Positions 33,625-44,218 are shown, counted from the first letter of the stretch. The stretch is 44,218 bases of DNA from Seison nebaliae (GCA_023231475.1 JALJEE010001942.1:1-44218); one strand, 5' to 3'. Program-made: numbers and translations. The notes: a model not told the origin generated them from the sequence alone.

Positions 33625-34423
33625 GATATTGATATACTTTTAGTCTAATTCATCATCTTATTTATATATTCTTCTTCCTTCATAAATTTCCAATTAATTT
33701 CTCCTCCTTTCAACTATACCGATATGGCAAGCGGAATACATACCTTATCTTTTCCATTTACTGTCATTCCTGTCCAGGATTTAGCTTTCTCTCTACGATC
33801 ATATCAAATAACAATAATTTATTTCATTATGTTCAATTACATTTTCGATTGTTTTTCTCACTATCATTGACTGATGTTTTCTTCACATCTTTTCCTTGTC
33901 AATTCCATTTCATTGCTTCATTCAATTAAACAATTATACACATCTAATGAGAATAATTTCGTCGTAAATTACTCAATTTCGATGAAATATTATTATAGAA
34001 AATCATTATCTTGATATTGTATCGAAATCATTGCACTGTTTCGATGGAACTTATAACAGAACGGTACTTATGTTGTTCGGATGTGGTAAACCTTTCAACG
34101 GAGCATTAATGTTTTCTATCTGCGAATTGAAGCCCTTCTGGAATCCATCTCTTCATCCGATTTACCATTTCCGTCATGTAACCAATATTATTATTTATTA
34201 TTTATTGATTAAAATTCTCGTAGGGATAAAGTAGATAAAAATGTAAAAAAAATTCGATCCTCGGCACTGTTGGTCAATCGGTGTAATTCTGCGAATGATT
34301 CCCGATCGATTGGCATAGAATCTGTGGGATCGTAGGAAAAAATGAAATCTCTAAAATCCTGAAGTGGAATGTTATGACCCGAAGTACCCGTAGTATCGAC
34401 AGTTATGTGAAAATACTGATCGA
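33625..34423. other. Unassigned region with exon-like fragments on the minus strand
   Basis: A minus-strand stretch at about 33744-33800 reads AKSWTGMTVNGKDK and ends at a strong donor, GTATGT. Another at about 34068-34118 reads INAPLKGLPHPNN and ends at GTACCG. They may be exons of an unrecognised or decayed gene upstream of the AA15-like gene, but I could not join them in frame. Confidence 0.3.
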
Positions 34424-35335
34424 TTATGTAAGAAGTTTATGTTCGAAATATGAGAAGTGTGGAAGTTCGATTAGGTAATTTTGTCGATAAGAGTAAAGAT
34501 TCGACGAGAAAAGAGAATGGGTAGGGAAAGAAAACCGACTGTTGCGAAGAGGAGAGAACGGTTGCATCTGTGAAAGCAACATATCAATCTCCTTATAAGT
34601 CGATTGTATGCGCGGTCGATGGACAGGAATGAACGTTGTGTAATAGAGAAAATCTTTTCCAGAGAGCATAAAGGCAAAACCAAACTCCTGAAAAGCTGCA
34701 AACGTAATTTAAGAGGAGTGAATTTCGTTTTGGGAGAGAAAGAAAAGAATGCTTAAACATTTTATTGGCGATAAGCGAATTATGCAAATTTGCATAATTA
34801 GTTTAATAATAATAGTTTATCCCGACGGGAATTTTAACCAATAAATAAATAAATTAATTAATTAATGATCTAAGTGACGAATATGATCTAACGCGTTTGA
34901 TGAAAGAGTTCGGAAATCGATGGTTGAACCAAGAAAGATGGTTCAGGCTTTGAGAGGAATAGTCGAGAAAGAACGTGAGCCGGTTGATAACAGACAACAC
35001 TTGGATGGATTGATGGAAACACCTCTGTTCATGAGAAGTAAGGATAACCGTTGATATGTTAGTTTTAGTTGACGGAGAGAACGATCTAAAATCTAAAATG
35101 TCGTCTACGTAAGAAATGACATGTGGAAATGAATTACTTCCCATGTGAATGTCACAAGATTCGTTCAGATCACGAAGAACTTCATCGACCACTACCTCAA
35201 AGAACCAGGGACCGAGAATAGGACCTTGACGAACACTGGAATTGATAGGAAAAAATTGACTGAGTTCGTGGCCAATAACGATACACCCCATGGATTCGTA
35301 GAAGAGATGATATAGAAAACGTCCTGTCATATAGA
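34424..35335 (-). mobile_element. LINE copy on the minus strand: reverse transcriptase and C-terminal part
   Basis: On the minus strand 35330-34860 reads a reverse-transcriptase core (RQGPILGPWFF, then SYVDDILDF). The segment 34701-34471 reads the LINE C-terminal region (SIDRAYNRLIRRLICCFHRC), which is homologous to the plus-strand copy at 38.9 kb (MDRTYNNIVRRLIGCFGRI). The two parts are separated by about 150 bp containing a plus-strand LINE-like tail (34770-34865), suggesting a later insertion. The 5' half of the element is missing. Confidence 0.8.
34770..34865 (+). mobile_element. Probable LINE 3' tail or SINE-like piece inserted in the minus-strand LINE
   Basis: The sequence TTTATCCCGACGGGA, followed by TTTTAACC and AAAT/TTAA repeats, resembles the ending TTTACCCCGCGGGG plus A-rich tail of the LINE at window start. 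It lies in the orientation opposite to the reverse transcriptase it interrupts. It contains a perfect 22-bp palindrome at 34778-34799. Confidence 0.5.
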
Positions 35336-35379
35336 GAGAACAATATGAATTGTTCTCAACTCCTGTCAGCTTTTTCTTT

Positions 35380-35600
35380 AATTACTATTCGTTACCGTTG
35401 CCTTCTTCCTTAAAAGCCGCCCGTTCTACAAACAATAATTTTAACGTCTCCTCATTCATTCCTATTTCCCTACCATCTCATGTACGATCAGGCTAAAGTA
35501 TCGCCTTATATCTACAAATTCTTCAGTCGAGTTATCTCATTTATTTTTTAATTTACACAGCAGGAATTTGTTGTAGTAATTTAAAAAAATAAAAATAACT
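35380..35600 (+). mobile_element. Diverged LINE 3' end
   Basis: GTTATCTCATTTATTTTTTA and AATTTACACAGCAGGAATTTG resemble the tail at 60-105 (GTTATCTCATTTTCTTCTTT, then ATTTACCCCGCGGGGATTTG). An A-rich end follows at about 35581-35596. Older than the other tails. Confidence 0.55.
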
Positions 35601-36163
35601 CATCATCTAATTCATTTTCTGACCATCACTCCAATTCTTTATTTTTTTTTATTTATTTTCACATTTTTCAACTGTTAACCAATTCGTCCGAAACTTCAGA
35701 AAAGCATTAAAAAATGAGACATTTATATAAAAAATTTAGAAAAACATATGAAAAAGAATTTTACCGCTAAAATCGTTTTTATCATTAAGATTTGTGGTTC
35801 GAAGAATGTAAAACTAATTCCAAAGAATCTAGAGAGAAATCTAATTTTAAAAAAAATGGATTTTCCCGAATCAACATATTCATCAACCAAAGAAATATCG
35901 ATATCGTATTTGTTTTAATTAGAAATATAATGGTTATATTTCAATAAAATTATTTTGTTACTTGCAAAAAAATATTTATATAAATTTGAATATAGAAAGG
36001 AATGAAAACAAGAGAACGATTCCATAAACTGAAGGAAATATTTCACTAACATATAATTTGTAAGAAAATTTAAATGAACATAAGCACAAGGAAGATGCAT
36101 TGGAGAAGAATAACCGCCACAATTTATTGACGAACCATATGGTAAGAAAGAAGAGAAATGATA
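35601..36163. other. Intergenic region downstream of MICU1, no gene seen
   Basis: About 560 bp, AT-rich, holding at most the 3' UTR of MICU1. No recognisable element. Confidence 0.4.
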
Positions 36164-37861
36164 TTAGAATCCTAAATACATTTCATTTGTACATGTTGCA
36201 GTTGCTTTGATGAACTTCATGAAACCAGTATCCTTCGGCTGTTGGAGACCGCGTTGCATACGTTGTTTCATAATTTTCATGAATTCATATTTGGATAATT
36301 GTCCATCTCCATTCTCGTCGAATAATGTGAAAACGACATCGATGAGATGAGGATTCAATTTGACGTTAGACACTACTTCCGCCACATGGTACAGAACTGA
36401 TGGTGAAATCGATGCACCAGCAACATGATAGAAAGTGAGTGCCGTATCAACTTGTTGGATGTTTCGAAGAAAGTGGAAGAAACTGTAATAGGATTCGAAA
36501 TTAACACCTTCTCCTACTGATCTAAATTGACGACGGACACGTTGCAACATCTTCTTGTACCTTTTTGCAGGAATTCCTGAATAAATCAATAAAGACGACG
36601 CGAAATCTTCCTCAGTCATCTTCGGTTTCTCTTTGGCGATACGACGGAATTCAATCATCAGAATCTCTTTTTGAATTTCGAAATAAAATTTCATAAACTT
36701 CTCTGTCGTTAATTTCTCGTCGAAATTTTCTCCAAAAAAATATTTCGTCAACGACGAACTATCTTTGAGAGTAGTGACTGAATTAAATTGACTGCCACTC
36801 AATGATGAAGACGTGGGATCTCGATGACGTTGTGCACAGACAGTATGTTGACGAAGAGAATCCTGCAACAATGAGAACTCTTTCAGGTCGACATTACCGT
36901 TCCCATCGAAATCGAACATTTTAAAAGCAATCTCAAAATGACGAGGCGATGCCGAGAGTAGAGTAAGAAGAAAAACGAAATCGGAGTAACCAATTAAACC
37001 ATTAGTAGCGATTTTATAAAACATCGAATTCTCACTTGTCAACTTTCCCACATGATGAGGAATATCAGTTAAATTATCATATCGATGATACGCATCCAAT
37101 CCGAGACCTTCTGGTTGCATAATCCCTGGCGTTATCGATCGGACGAAGTCATCGGGTGTCATAAAAACTTCATGTTCTTGATCATTTCCAGTATATAATT
37201 TGATGGTGGCGAAATAACGGAAAATTTTGTCAGGTGTCGAATAACTTCGAATTCGGTTTTCATATTCTATTATTTTTCGTTCACGGAAAGTCGGTCGATC
37301 ATCTCTTTCACCATCCTTCTTCTCCATCGCCATCACTTTGGGTAGATGGATCTTCCGCTTATCTTCTTCTTCTTCATCGTCCGCTTTCTCAATTAACAAT
37401 CGTTCTCTTTCCGAATAGGATTCCAATTGATGTCGACCCAATTGGTTTTTGTAAATTGTTGAATTTAGAACTTCGTCATTCGATTTTAATGAAGGAAATA
37501 TCGAGGACAATCTCACTCCGAAAATGACTGTTTCTGACGGTTTAAATTTGAGGAGTTCAGTTTCGCTGAATAGTGCGATGAAACTGACGGTGGGAAGGAA
37601 GATAATCCAAATTTTACTAATTACCGATTTCATCCGTTTTGGCATATGACCGAAATTGGAAAATCCTTTCCCTTCAAACACATTAAACTTCGACGATTTT
37701 GCCGATTGCAGTTGTGGCGTCGTTTGACATGGCAATTTAAAATCGTAAATACTCTTTCCTCTTCCATTCTCAATTATATTCACTTTAGTTCGTTTCAAAA
37801 TAAAGTTATTCGAATAAAAGAAGAACAATTTCTTCTTTCTATTATTAACTAATCGGAACAT
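36164..37861 (-). CDS. MICU1: MICU1 homologue, mitochondrial calcium uniporter gatekeeper, single exon
   Basis: The protein is 565 aa (human 476). The N-terminus MFRLVNNRKKKLFFFYSNNF is basic and hydrophobic, as expected for mitochondrial import. The block YENRIRSYSTPDKIFRYFAT matches human MICU1 almost exactly, followed by EVFMTPDDFVRSITP. EF-hand 1 loop D317-E328 (DFDGNGNVDLKE) and EF-hand 2 loop D515-E526 (DENGDGQLSKYE) both keep the calcium ligands. The C-terminus has MKQRMQRGLQQPKD and a Cys (TATCTNE) at the place of the human disulfide Cys that pairs with MICU2. MICU1 sits in the intermembrane space, closes the uniporter MCU at low calcium and opens it when calcium binds. The extra length is a longer, poorly conserved N-terminal region. 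No intron, unlike most neighbours. Confidence 0.95.
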   Translation of the reverse strand: MFRLVNNRKKKLFFFYSNNFILKRTKVNIIENGRGKSIYDFKLPCQTTPQLQSAKSSKFNVFEGKGFSNFGHMPKRMKSVISKIWIIFLPTVSFIALFSETELLKFKPSETVIFGVRLSSIFPSLKSNDEVLNSTIYKNQLGRHQLESYSERERLLIEKADDEEEEDKRKIHLPKVMAMEKKDGERDDRPTFRERKIIEYENRIRSYSTPDKIFRYFATIKLYTGNDQEHEVFMTPDDFVRSITPGIMQPEGLGLDAYHRYDNLTDIPHHVGKLTSENSMFYKIATNGLIGYSDFVFLLTLLSASPRHFEIAFKMFDFDGNGNVDLKEFSLLQDSLRQHTVCAQRHRDPTSSSLSGSQFNSVTTLKDSSSLTKYFFGENFDEKLTTEKFMKFYFEIQKEILMIEFRRIAKEKPKMTEEDFASSLLIYSGIPAKRYKKMLQRVRRQFRSVGEGVNFESYYSFFHFLRNIQQVDTALTFYHVAGASISPSVLYHVAEVVSNVKLNPHLIDVVFTLFDENGDGQLSKYEFMKIMKQRMQRGLQQPKDTGFMKFIKATATCTNEMYLGF

Positions 37862-38879
37862 TTTATTTCACAATTCCATTATCTAATAATATAGGAAATG
37901 GCTGGGCTCATGATTTATTTAATTCCTATTCAAATAAATGAAATCAAGAACGAATTTGTTGTGGCTAAGAGTCGTCAATGAAAGTATCATTGAGATCACG
38001 ATATTATTGTGATTAAAGAGAAGGAGGGGTAGCTCAACGCTGGTGGTAATATTCCAATCAGAAACGAATAGTTATTTCTTTTAAATTATCTTATGTTATC
38101 TTTATTTTAAATGGAAATAACTATTTTGAAAAATAGTTATTTCACCAACAGTTTCTTATGTCTATCTGGAATTGTTAATAAATAACTTTTATTTATTTTA
38201 TCGTTTCCATTATCGTTCCATTTTACTCAAATATATTTTCCGATAAGGTAATATTAATAATCGTCTTCCATGATGTATTATGGAATTGGATTAAATATTG
38301 ACTATGAGAAGAAATATATGTAATAGTTCTATAACATTTATGATAATGTTGCTAGGACTTAAACGCTTTAACCGTTTAATTGTCATCATCATTGCAGAGT
38401 TATAATTTTGGTCAATTTTATTGTCTTTCAGATCTTTGATCAGGTATTATGGAATTTACCTTCATACTGACAAGATGAGAAATAAGATATAATGTAGTGA
38501 GAAAATTTACTAGTTTAATACTTCTGAAAAAACATTTTTGTTAATGTTGGCGGAAGAATTATCAATAACTACCCTTTATCAGATAATGTTTGATCTCAAA
38601 TTTAAAAAAGATTAGAAAATAAATTATGGCTGTATGAATGAATATGAATAATCTTTCGTATATTCATCTATTGACTTAGATCAAATCAAATAATCGATTG
38701 AATGAGAATAATAATATATAATAGAATAATTTTATTATTCTCCTTATGTTACAAATATTATACATTGGTATATCTCTCTGAAATTATATCCACATTTAAC
38801 TAACGATCTATTATATTTTATTCTTTTGTCACGATCATACTTTATTCTTTGATTTTTCTGATGATTTTCCCATTATTAT
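37862..38879. other. Intergenic region upstream of MICU1, no gene seen
   Basis: About 1 kb, very AT-rich. It should include the MICU1 promoter close to 37862. I see no exon or RNA gene. A short tRNA A-box-like string near 38030 lacks a B box. Confidence 0.4.
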
Positions 38880-39370
38880 ATATGGACTCGACTCACTATT
38901 ATTCGTCAGAATGGACCGAACTTACAACAACATCGTCCGTCGACTTATCGGCTGCTTCGGAAGAATTAATCAGAATCTTATTTTCCCAGTCACCGATATT
39001 CCTCCATTTCCTATTTTATATTGTCGACGCATTTTCCACGTCCTAAACAACTTTTCGTCATCGGGGCTCTTCCACGACATTTCATCTTTCATTCAACGCT
39101 CTATCACATCGAATCATTCCATCTTTTCTCACACTATCCTGTATTATTCGATAAACCACTCACCTATTTCTACTGAATTTCGTGAGTTCATCTTCTCGTT
39201 CTCATCACTGTCTCGGTTACTTAATGAATAGGTACCCATCTTAAATTCTGTCTAACTCCTGATATAAACAAATCAGTCTAGCGCTCTGAGGGTTCTCCTC
39301 GAGAGTGCCGTTTGAATTGTATTCGTATGGGAATTTACAGATTTATTTTATTTTTTTTTCTTTCTTTTTT
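38880..39370 (+). mobile_element. LINE 3' portion (C-terminal coding part and 3' UTR)
   Basis: A broken frame reads MDRTYNNIVRRLIGCFGRI, then PFPILYCRRIFHVLNN. This matches the minus-strand copy at 34.5 kb (SIDRAYNRLIRRLICCFHRC, then LPILFSRRIFTLIDK). It continues to a stop near 39231 and a 3' UTR ending in TATGGGAATTTACAG and a T/A-rich tail. A frame break near 38905 shows decay. The 5' part is missing. Confidence 0.75.
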
Positions 39371-39410
39371 TCCTTCTTTAAATAAATAAAAAAATAAATT
39401 TTATGATAAA

Positions 39411-42400
39411 TTATTTTAATGTTTCCTCTAATTCGTTCTTGAATAGAGAAAGAATGGTTGAAAAATAAGAATTTAAAATTGGGAAAGGAATTACGTCAAC
39501 TAACATTTCTATTAATTTTGAAAAATAGTTGAAGATATTTCGGAAATCGATTGATGATTCTTTTTCTTGAACATATTGGAATAATAATGAATGATACAAA
39601 AAAAAAATTGAAGAAATTGCATTATTGAAACGGCAAATTATTTCTTTCTGATCATTTACTGAACAATTATCAAATGATGTTCTTGAAATAAAAACTTTCT
39701 TAGTTTGCATAAATGAAACTGTTTCATAATTTTGAATAATCCAATTCGCTAAAATTGAACAAATTTCTGAGTGAAAGAAGAAATGGTAGTCGTTGGCATC
39801 GTAAGATATGTTCATTGAACATCGGAAGAATGATTCTTGGACGAAAGTTAAATTAACTAATTCTTCACATGCCAAAAATAATATCTCGTCCAAAAATTTT
39901 CTCCAATTCTTTTTTCTTTTAGAATATTTTAATAAAAGAAATCTCAATAACATCAGTTTCAAAGGAAATGGATTGACATCATCTCCACTCAATTTGTCGA
40001 TTTTGCAAAATTCTTTCTCATAAAAATTGCTTACAGGAATCATTTCATTAACATTACGATCATTTTGGATTTCTTTCTTTCGATTATCATTCATCTCCAC
40101 ATCGATTAGAATTATCTCTTTCTCTTGATAAGATTGTAGAACTTTCGATTTCTTTGGTGTTCGTTGTTGAAAATAATTTGTAATTTCATTTCGATTCGAC
40201 ACGTTATTCTTTGACTTTTTGAATTTCTTACTCAAATTACAAACTGGTGAGTTTTTCTTTCTTTTTGTTGTTGAAACAGTTTTTTTTCTTATCGATTCAA
40301 TCACAATTCTCGGTTTTGTTGTAGAAGATCGTTGTAAATCATTTTTGATCGTTTCATTCATTTGTTCCATGAGAGTTCGTTCTTCTCTTGATAAGAATTG
40401 ATAAAGAACATTTTGTTGCATTTCCTCATTCAGAGTTTGAAGAAAATTCAAATCTAAGTTGAATTTTCCAGCTAATTTCTTCAATCGTTCATCTGACATC
40501 ATTTCTTTCCACCAATTACTTTTCTGAGTTGATTCTTTCATTATCTTATCAATTGGAATAATATCATCTTGAGATTCATCATCATTCCTACTTGAAATTG
40601 ACGAATATGGAGTTATGGGTGAAATTTGGGAAATTGAATATGGAGTTAGAGTGAGTTGTTTCTTTGGAATTTCTATTTCAATTTGTTCACTCTTATTCTT
40701 TGATGGATCAATAGATTTTTCTGAAACTTTTAATATCTCATTTGAATTTCTTAATATTTTTGAAATTTCATTCGGATTATTAGACAGTTTTGGCATTTCA
40801 TTATAAATGTTAAATAGAAAATCTGAATCGTTTTCTGTAAATAAATTATTTTTTAAACTTAATGAAACATATAATGAACGTTCCAATTTTTTTTTTTCGT
40901 CATCCACTTCGTCTTCTTCATACAAATGAGATGAATATGACAATGATAATTCTTTCTTAATCTTTTTCTGAAATGTTGGTGATAAATTTGGTTTTAATGT
41001 TCTATCATTTTCTTTGTCTCTTTCAATTTCACAAATTTTCTCTTGTTTCTTTTCAAAGAATTTCATTAACGAAACAGAATTCTTTCTCGTTTGGACATGA
41101 TTACCTTCTAGATCGCAATCGATAACATTTAAATCATTTGCTGACAAACCGACACCGCGGAAATCTTGAGCAAAAAAATTGAAATGATCTTTTTCCGAAA
41201 AATTGTTTGATGTTGGAATCGTTTTACCATTGGTGGTATCATTTCCACTGATATGATAACGACTTCGACACCAATTTCCATTGCCATATTTAATGATACT
41301 CGTCTTCCATTGTTGGAAAAGATTTAACAAAATCTTCTTACCAATTTCATTCCACTTCTTCGTCGATGCAGTTAATGGAAATTTTTCTGATTTAGTAAAT
41401 TGACGACAATATCCCATTCCCATCCATTTCTTACTTTGAACAGGCGCTTCGAAATCTCTCACTCGCAATTTCATTGTCAATTTCGATGTGGCAATACAAC
41501 TCCCATGACTTAATCCATCTTCATTCATTCGCTTTGATAATTCGTGGAAAATGTTCTTAATAAATTCTTTCGCTTGTTCGAACTTCTCATATCGAAGAGC
41601 AAAATTTATTTCGACGGAAATACTTTTACTTCTTTCTATTTTTAATTTCAATTTTTCTTTGAAATTATTCGTTAGAGAAAAAGAGATCCGTTTCTTCTTC
41701 AATAACGATAAAGAGAAAGATGTGGGAAATTTAATTAAATCGAATCCTTTCGAATTTCCACGAATTTTGTAAAATAATTTCTCTCCATTTTTCTGTCCGA
41801 TCGATTTCTGTAGATCGTTCAATGATATCGTCAATAATGATGATGCTAATGTGGTTGAATCTTTGACAATTGTTGGGAAATTATTATGCAATTTCTGAAA
41901 TGTTGAAGTTCCAATTAAAGGAATTTTCTTTAATGGAACATTCTTCATGAATTCTTCCGAATTGTAAACGATCAAATAATTTTTAGGTTTCGCTTTCATA
42001 GTCGCCAATCGTGCTACATAAATTGATTCAGTAGAACATCCAATGGAGACGGAGAGACCATTTGTTATTTCTAACATCTTTTCTCGAATAAATTCCAATA
42101 CAAGTTCAATAATAGATATTTCATTCGAATCGATTTCCATCAAATTATATTCGGAAACTCCTTCGTTCAATTCATTTAAACAATTTGTTAAATTCAAATA
42201 TAATTCATCACAACTAATGGCAACAATATCAGCTGATAAAGATTGTATAAAATCATAAAGTTGATTAGAAGCTTTCTGATATGAAGCGAAGTCATATGGA
42301 ACACAATTCAATTTTTTAAATTTTCCATTTCTTCTCAATAATTCTTCTGCTTTACAAACCACCATACCATTTTCAATTCCAATTGATCTTGCTACATAAT

Positions 42401-43741
42401 TACATGAAGCGATGTCACTATAACTCTCTTTCTTTCCTTCACCATTTTCTTTATTTGAATGATGAGTGACAATTATCGGTTTTCCTACAAACGACGGATT
42501 ATCTCGTTCAGCAACTGAGGCAAAAAAACAATCGAAATCAATATGGAGAAATATGTTAGGAAAATGTTTTAAATAATTCCATTTTCTTCCCTTTTCTCTT
42601 ATCCATTTCAACAATTTTCGTCTTCCACTAAATAATTTGAATTGATATTCTTCAAACCAAATTCTTTCAGATTTATTTCTCATCAATCGTTCTCCTTCCA
42701 TCACCAAATCGATTCGATGTTTCTCCACCTTCTCCAAACATTCCTTCTTCCATTGACTGATTTGATGTAAGCGAGATCGAGCAAAAAATTCGGAAATATC
42801 ATTCGGCGTTTCCATCGATATTTGACGATTTGTCTTCTTCTCTTCCGCATAGGAATCGAATAGATTCTTTTTATGATTTGGTTGAGTTCGTGAAATCATC
42901 GAAATTTCTTTTTTTTTTTCTTCTCTCATCAATTCTTCATATTGTCCTAAAGATTTCTTTAAAGTTTTCATGGTTATTTTCGTATTTGTCTTCTTTGAAT
43001 TTTCTTCTGAAGATAAAACAAAATTTATGGAATCCTTTTCATATCTTCTCGCTCCCACTTCCACAAACGATTTATCTTCTCTTTGAATTTCTTTGAAAAA
43101 ATTTTCCAATTTATTTTTCTCATTTTCTGAGGAGATTGTGAGATAATTCTTCTCATCTTTCAACTCATTTTCGGCGATACTATCTGGAAAATAAATTTTA
43201 AATTCATTTCAAAATTTCCTAGATAATAACCAAAAATCCATTTGGGTTTGACATATTTCAACTTTTTTAATTGATTATGTTTCGTCAATGCCAACTCATC
43301 AGCAATAATATGAGTCGTTTTTTCATCTTCATATAATTGAAATTTACCTCCATTTTGAATAATTAATCGTTTAAAGATATCGATAGGAATCTCTGTGATT
43401 TTGAGTCAATTTCAAATTTAATCGAAATTAAAGAATCGATTTAACGTGTAAATCCATTGACAAAGATACCTCCGACTGCTTCAAATAAACGACTTTCTCC
43501 CTTTTCCAACAATTTAACAATTTCATTTATAGAAGAAACTGCAGCTGATATTGAAATGTGCTGAATGCTATCGACTTCTTTTTCATTTTCCAACGGATCT
43601 CTCGTTAAATTCTTATTTCTTTCTTTTAGTTGATCTCTCAACTTGTTCATCTTGGCATTCATATATCCACCCTGAACATTTAAATAAAGTATAAAACAGT
43701 TTTAATGAAAATATAACCTGGTCCTTCCATTCTTCATTCAT
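39411..43741 (-). CDS. REV1: REV1 homologue, Y-family translesion DNA polymerase (deoxycytidyl transferase)
   Basis: Four exons join in phase to 1394 aa (human 1251): 43718-43741, 43446-43671, 43231-43392 and 39411-43183. Introns are 46, 53 and 47 bp. Exons 1-2 read GGYMNAKMNKL, matching human GGYMAAKVQKL. The BRCT domain spans exons 2-3 (GGIFVNGFT, LIIQNGGKFQLY, KTTHIIA, KPKWIF; human YVNGYT, KTTHIIA, RPEWIV). The polymerase has HIDFDCFFASV with Asp353, and SCDELYL with Asp463-Glu464 as metal ligands. A likely single ubiquitin-binding motif lies near residues 1045-1070 (FLQTLNEEMQQNVLYQFL), and a helical C-terminal domain at about 1260-1390 would bind Pol zeta (REV7) and other Y polymerases. 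REV1 acts at stalled forks in the nucleus. Confidence 0.94.
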
Positions 43742-44218
43742 AACTAATAAGAGATCGATAAAAATACTCGAAATTTCACACAAATTTAGAAAAACTTTCG
43801 AAATTAAACTGCACACTATGAGCTTAACTTTCCTACTGTAAGGATAACAACTAAAAATTGACATGACGTTATGGGGATTCAGATATTAAAACTAAACTTC
43901 AATCTCTTTGCATAGAAGATTACCATATGGATACTCTTTTAGAAAAACTGAAAAGCAATCATCAATTTTAAAACTTATGGAATCCATAAATATGGATTAT
44001 AAGAAATTTGCAGAAGAAAATGGAGAAAATATGAAACCGATCGAAAGATGAGAAGAAGAATTTATTGGAAATAATTACTAACAAGGGAACTTTGAATGCG
44101 AGGACTCACTACAAAAAAAATTAAAAGTGGAATTGTGTAAAGCATTATTTTATGAAACATATTAACCAGTCGGATTTGGCGTACGATGCATCGTAAGTGC
44201 ATAATTTAATTAAGAACT
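43742..44218. other. Upstream region of REV1, no further gene seen
   Basis: About 480 bp to the window end. The frame of REV1 exon 1 stays open to about 43864 with an in-frame ATG, but that part has no REV1 similarity and is probably 5' UTR. The rest is AT-rich without a supportable exon. Confidence 0.4.

Noticed and set aside
38028-38060. tRNA-like A box (GGTAGCTCAACGCTGGT)
   Set aside because: No B box (GGTTCGA-like) follows at a suitable distance and no cloverleaf can be folded by eye.
1-44218. CRISPR arrays, operons, bacterial promoters or terminators
   Set aside because: No spaced direct repeats of that type were seen, and the genes are clearly eukaryotic with spliceosomal introns.

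Overview
The window is nuclear DNA of a small, intron-rich but compact animal genome. It is very AT-rich, and the genes are metazoan: CEP89, CLEC16A, MICU1, REV1, EMC8/9, tetraspanin and SUMO. Most introns that I could place by reading frame and homology are only about 37-65 bp, and exons can be as small as 12-42 bp. A centriolar appendage protein (CEP89) implies cilia. An AA15-like polysaccharide-oxidase gene suggests an invertebrate. The phylum cannot be fixed from the sequence alone.

Layout. 1-167: LINE 3' tail with a 51-nt poly(A). 214-540 (-): small RING-H2 membrane protein, head to head with 736-5625 (+), an intronless ABCC-type transporter. 6423-7112 (-): intronless tetraspanin, convergent with the transporter. 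7.1-11.9 kb: gene-poor stretch holding one probable two-exon small gene (8700-9044, -). 11.9-14.8 kb (-): CEP89 homologue in many tiny exons, divergent from SUMO (15351-15773, +). 16170-18491 (+): unrecognised 654-aa protein in eight inferred exons, ending 42 bp from the convergent unrecognised 931-aa protein (18534-21549, -). That gene is in turn divergent from CLEC16A (22192-26005, +, ten exons, 1111 aa). CLEC16A converges on EMC8/9 (26166-26973, -, five exons, 201 aa). 27.8-28.5 kb: LINE remnant. 28727-31197 (-): probable new type I membrane protein with a secretion signal, cysteine-rich head, lysine run, repeat-bearing Ser/Thr stalk, one membrane segment and acidic tail. 31.7-35.6 kb: LINE remnants in both orientations around an AA15 LPMO-like gene (about 32836-33624, -). 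36164-37861 (-): intronless MICU1. 38.9-39.4 kb: another LINE 3' part. 39411-43741 (-): REV1, with the BRCT domain split over small 5' exons and nearly everything else in one large exon.

The genes share no single pathway. The pattern is alternating head-to-head and tail-to-tail housekeeping genes at tight spacing up to about 27 kb. From there a looser, repeat-invaded half contains the two most unusual genes (the membrane mucin-like protein and the AA15-like protein). All spliced models are inferences from reading frame, splice dinucleotides and remembered homologues. No alignment or expression evidence was available.
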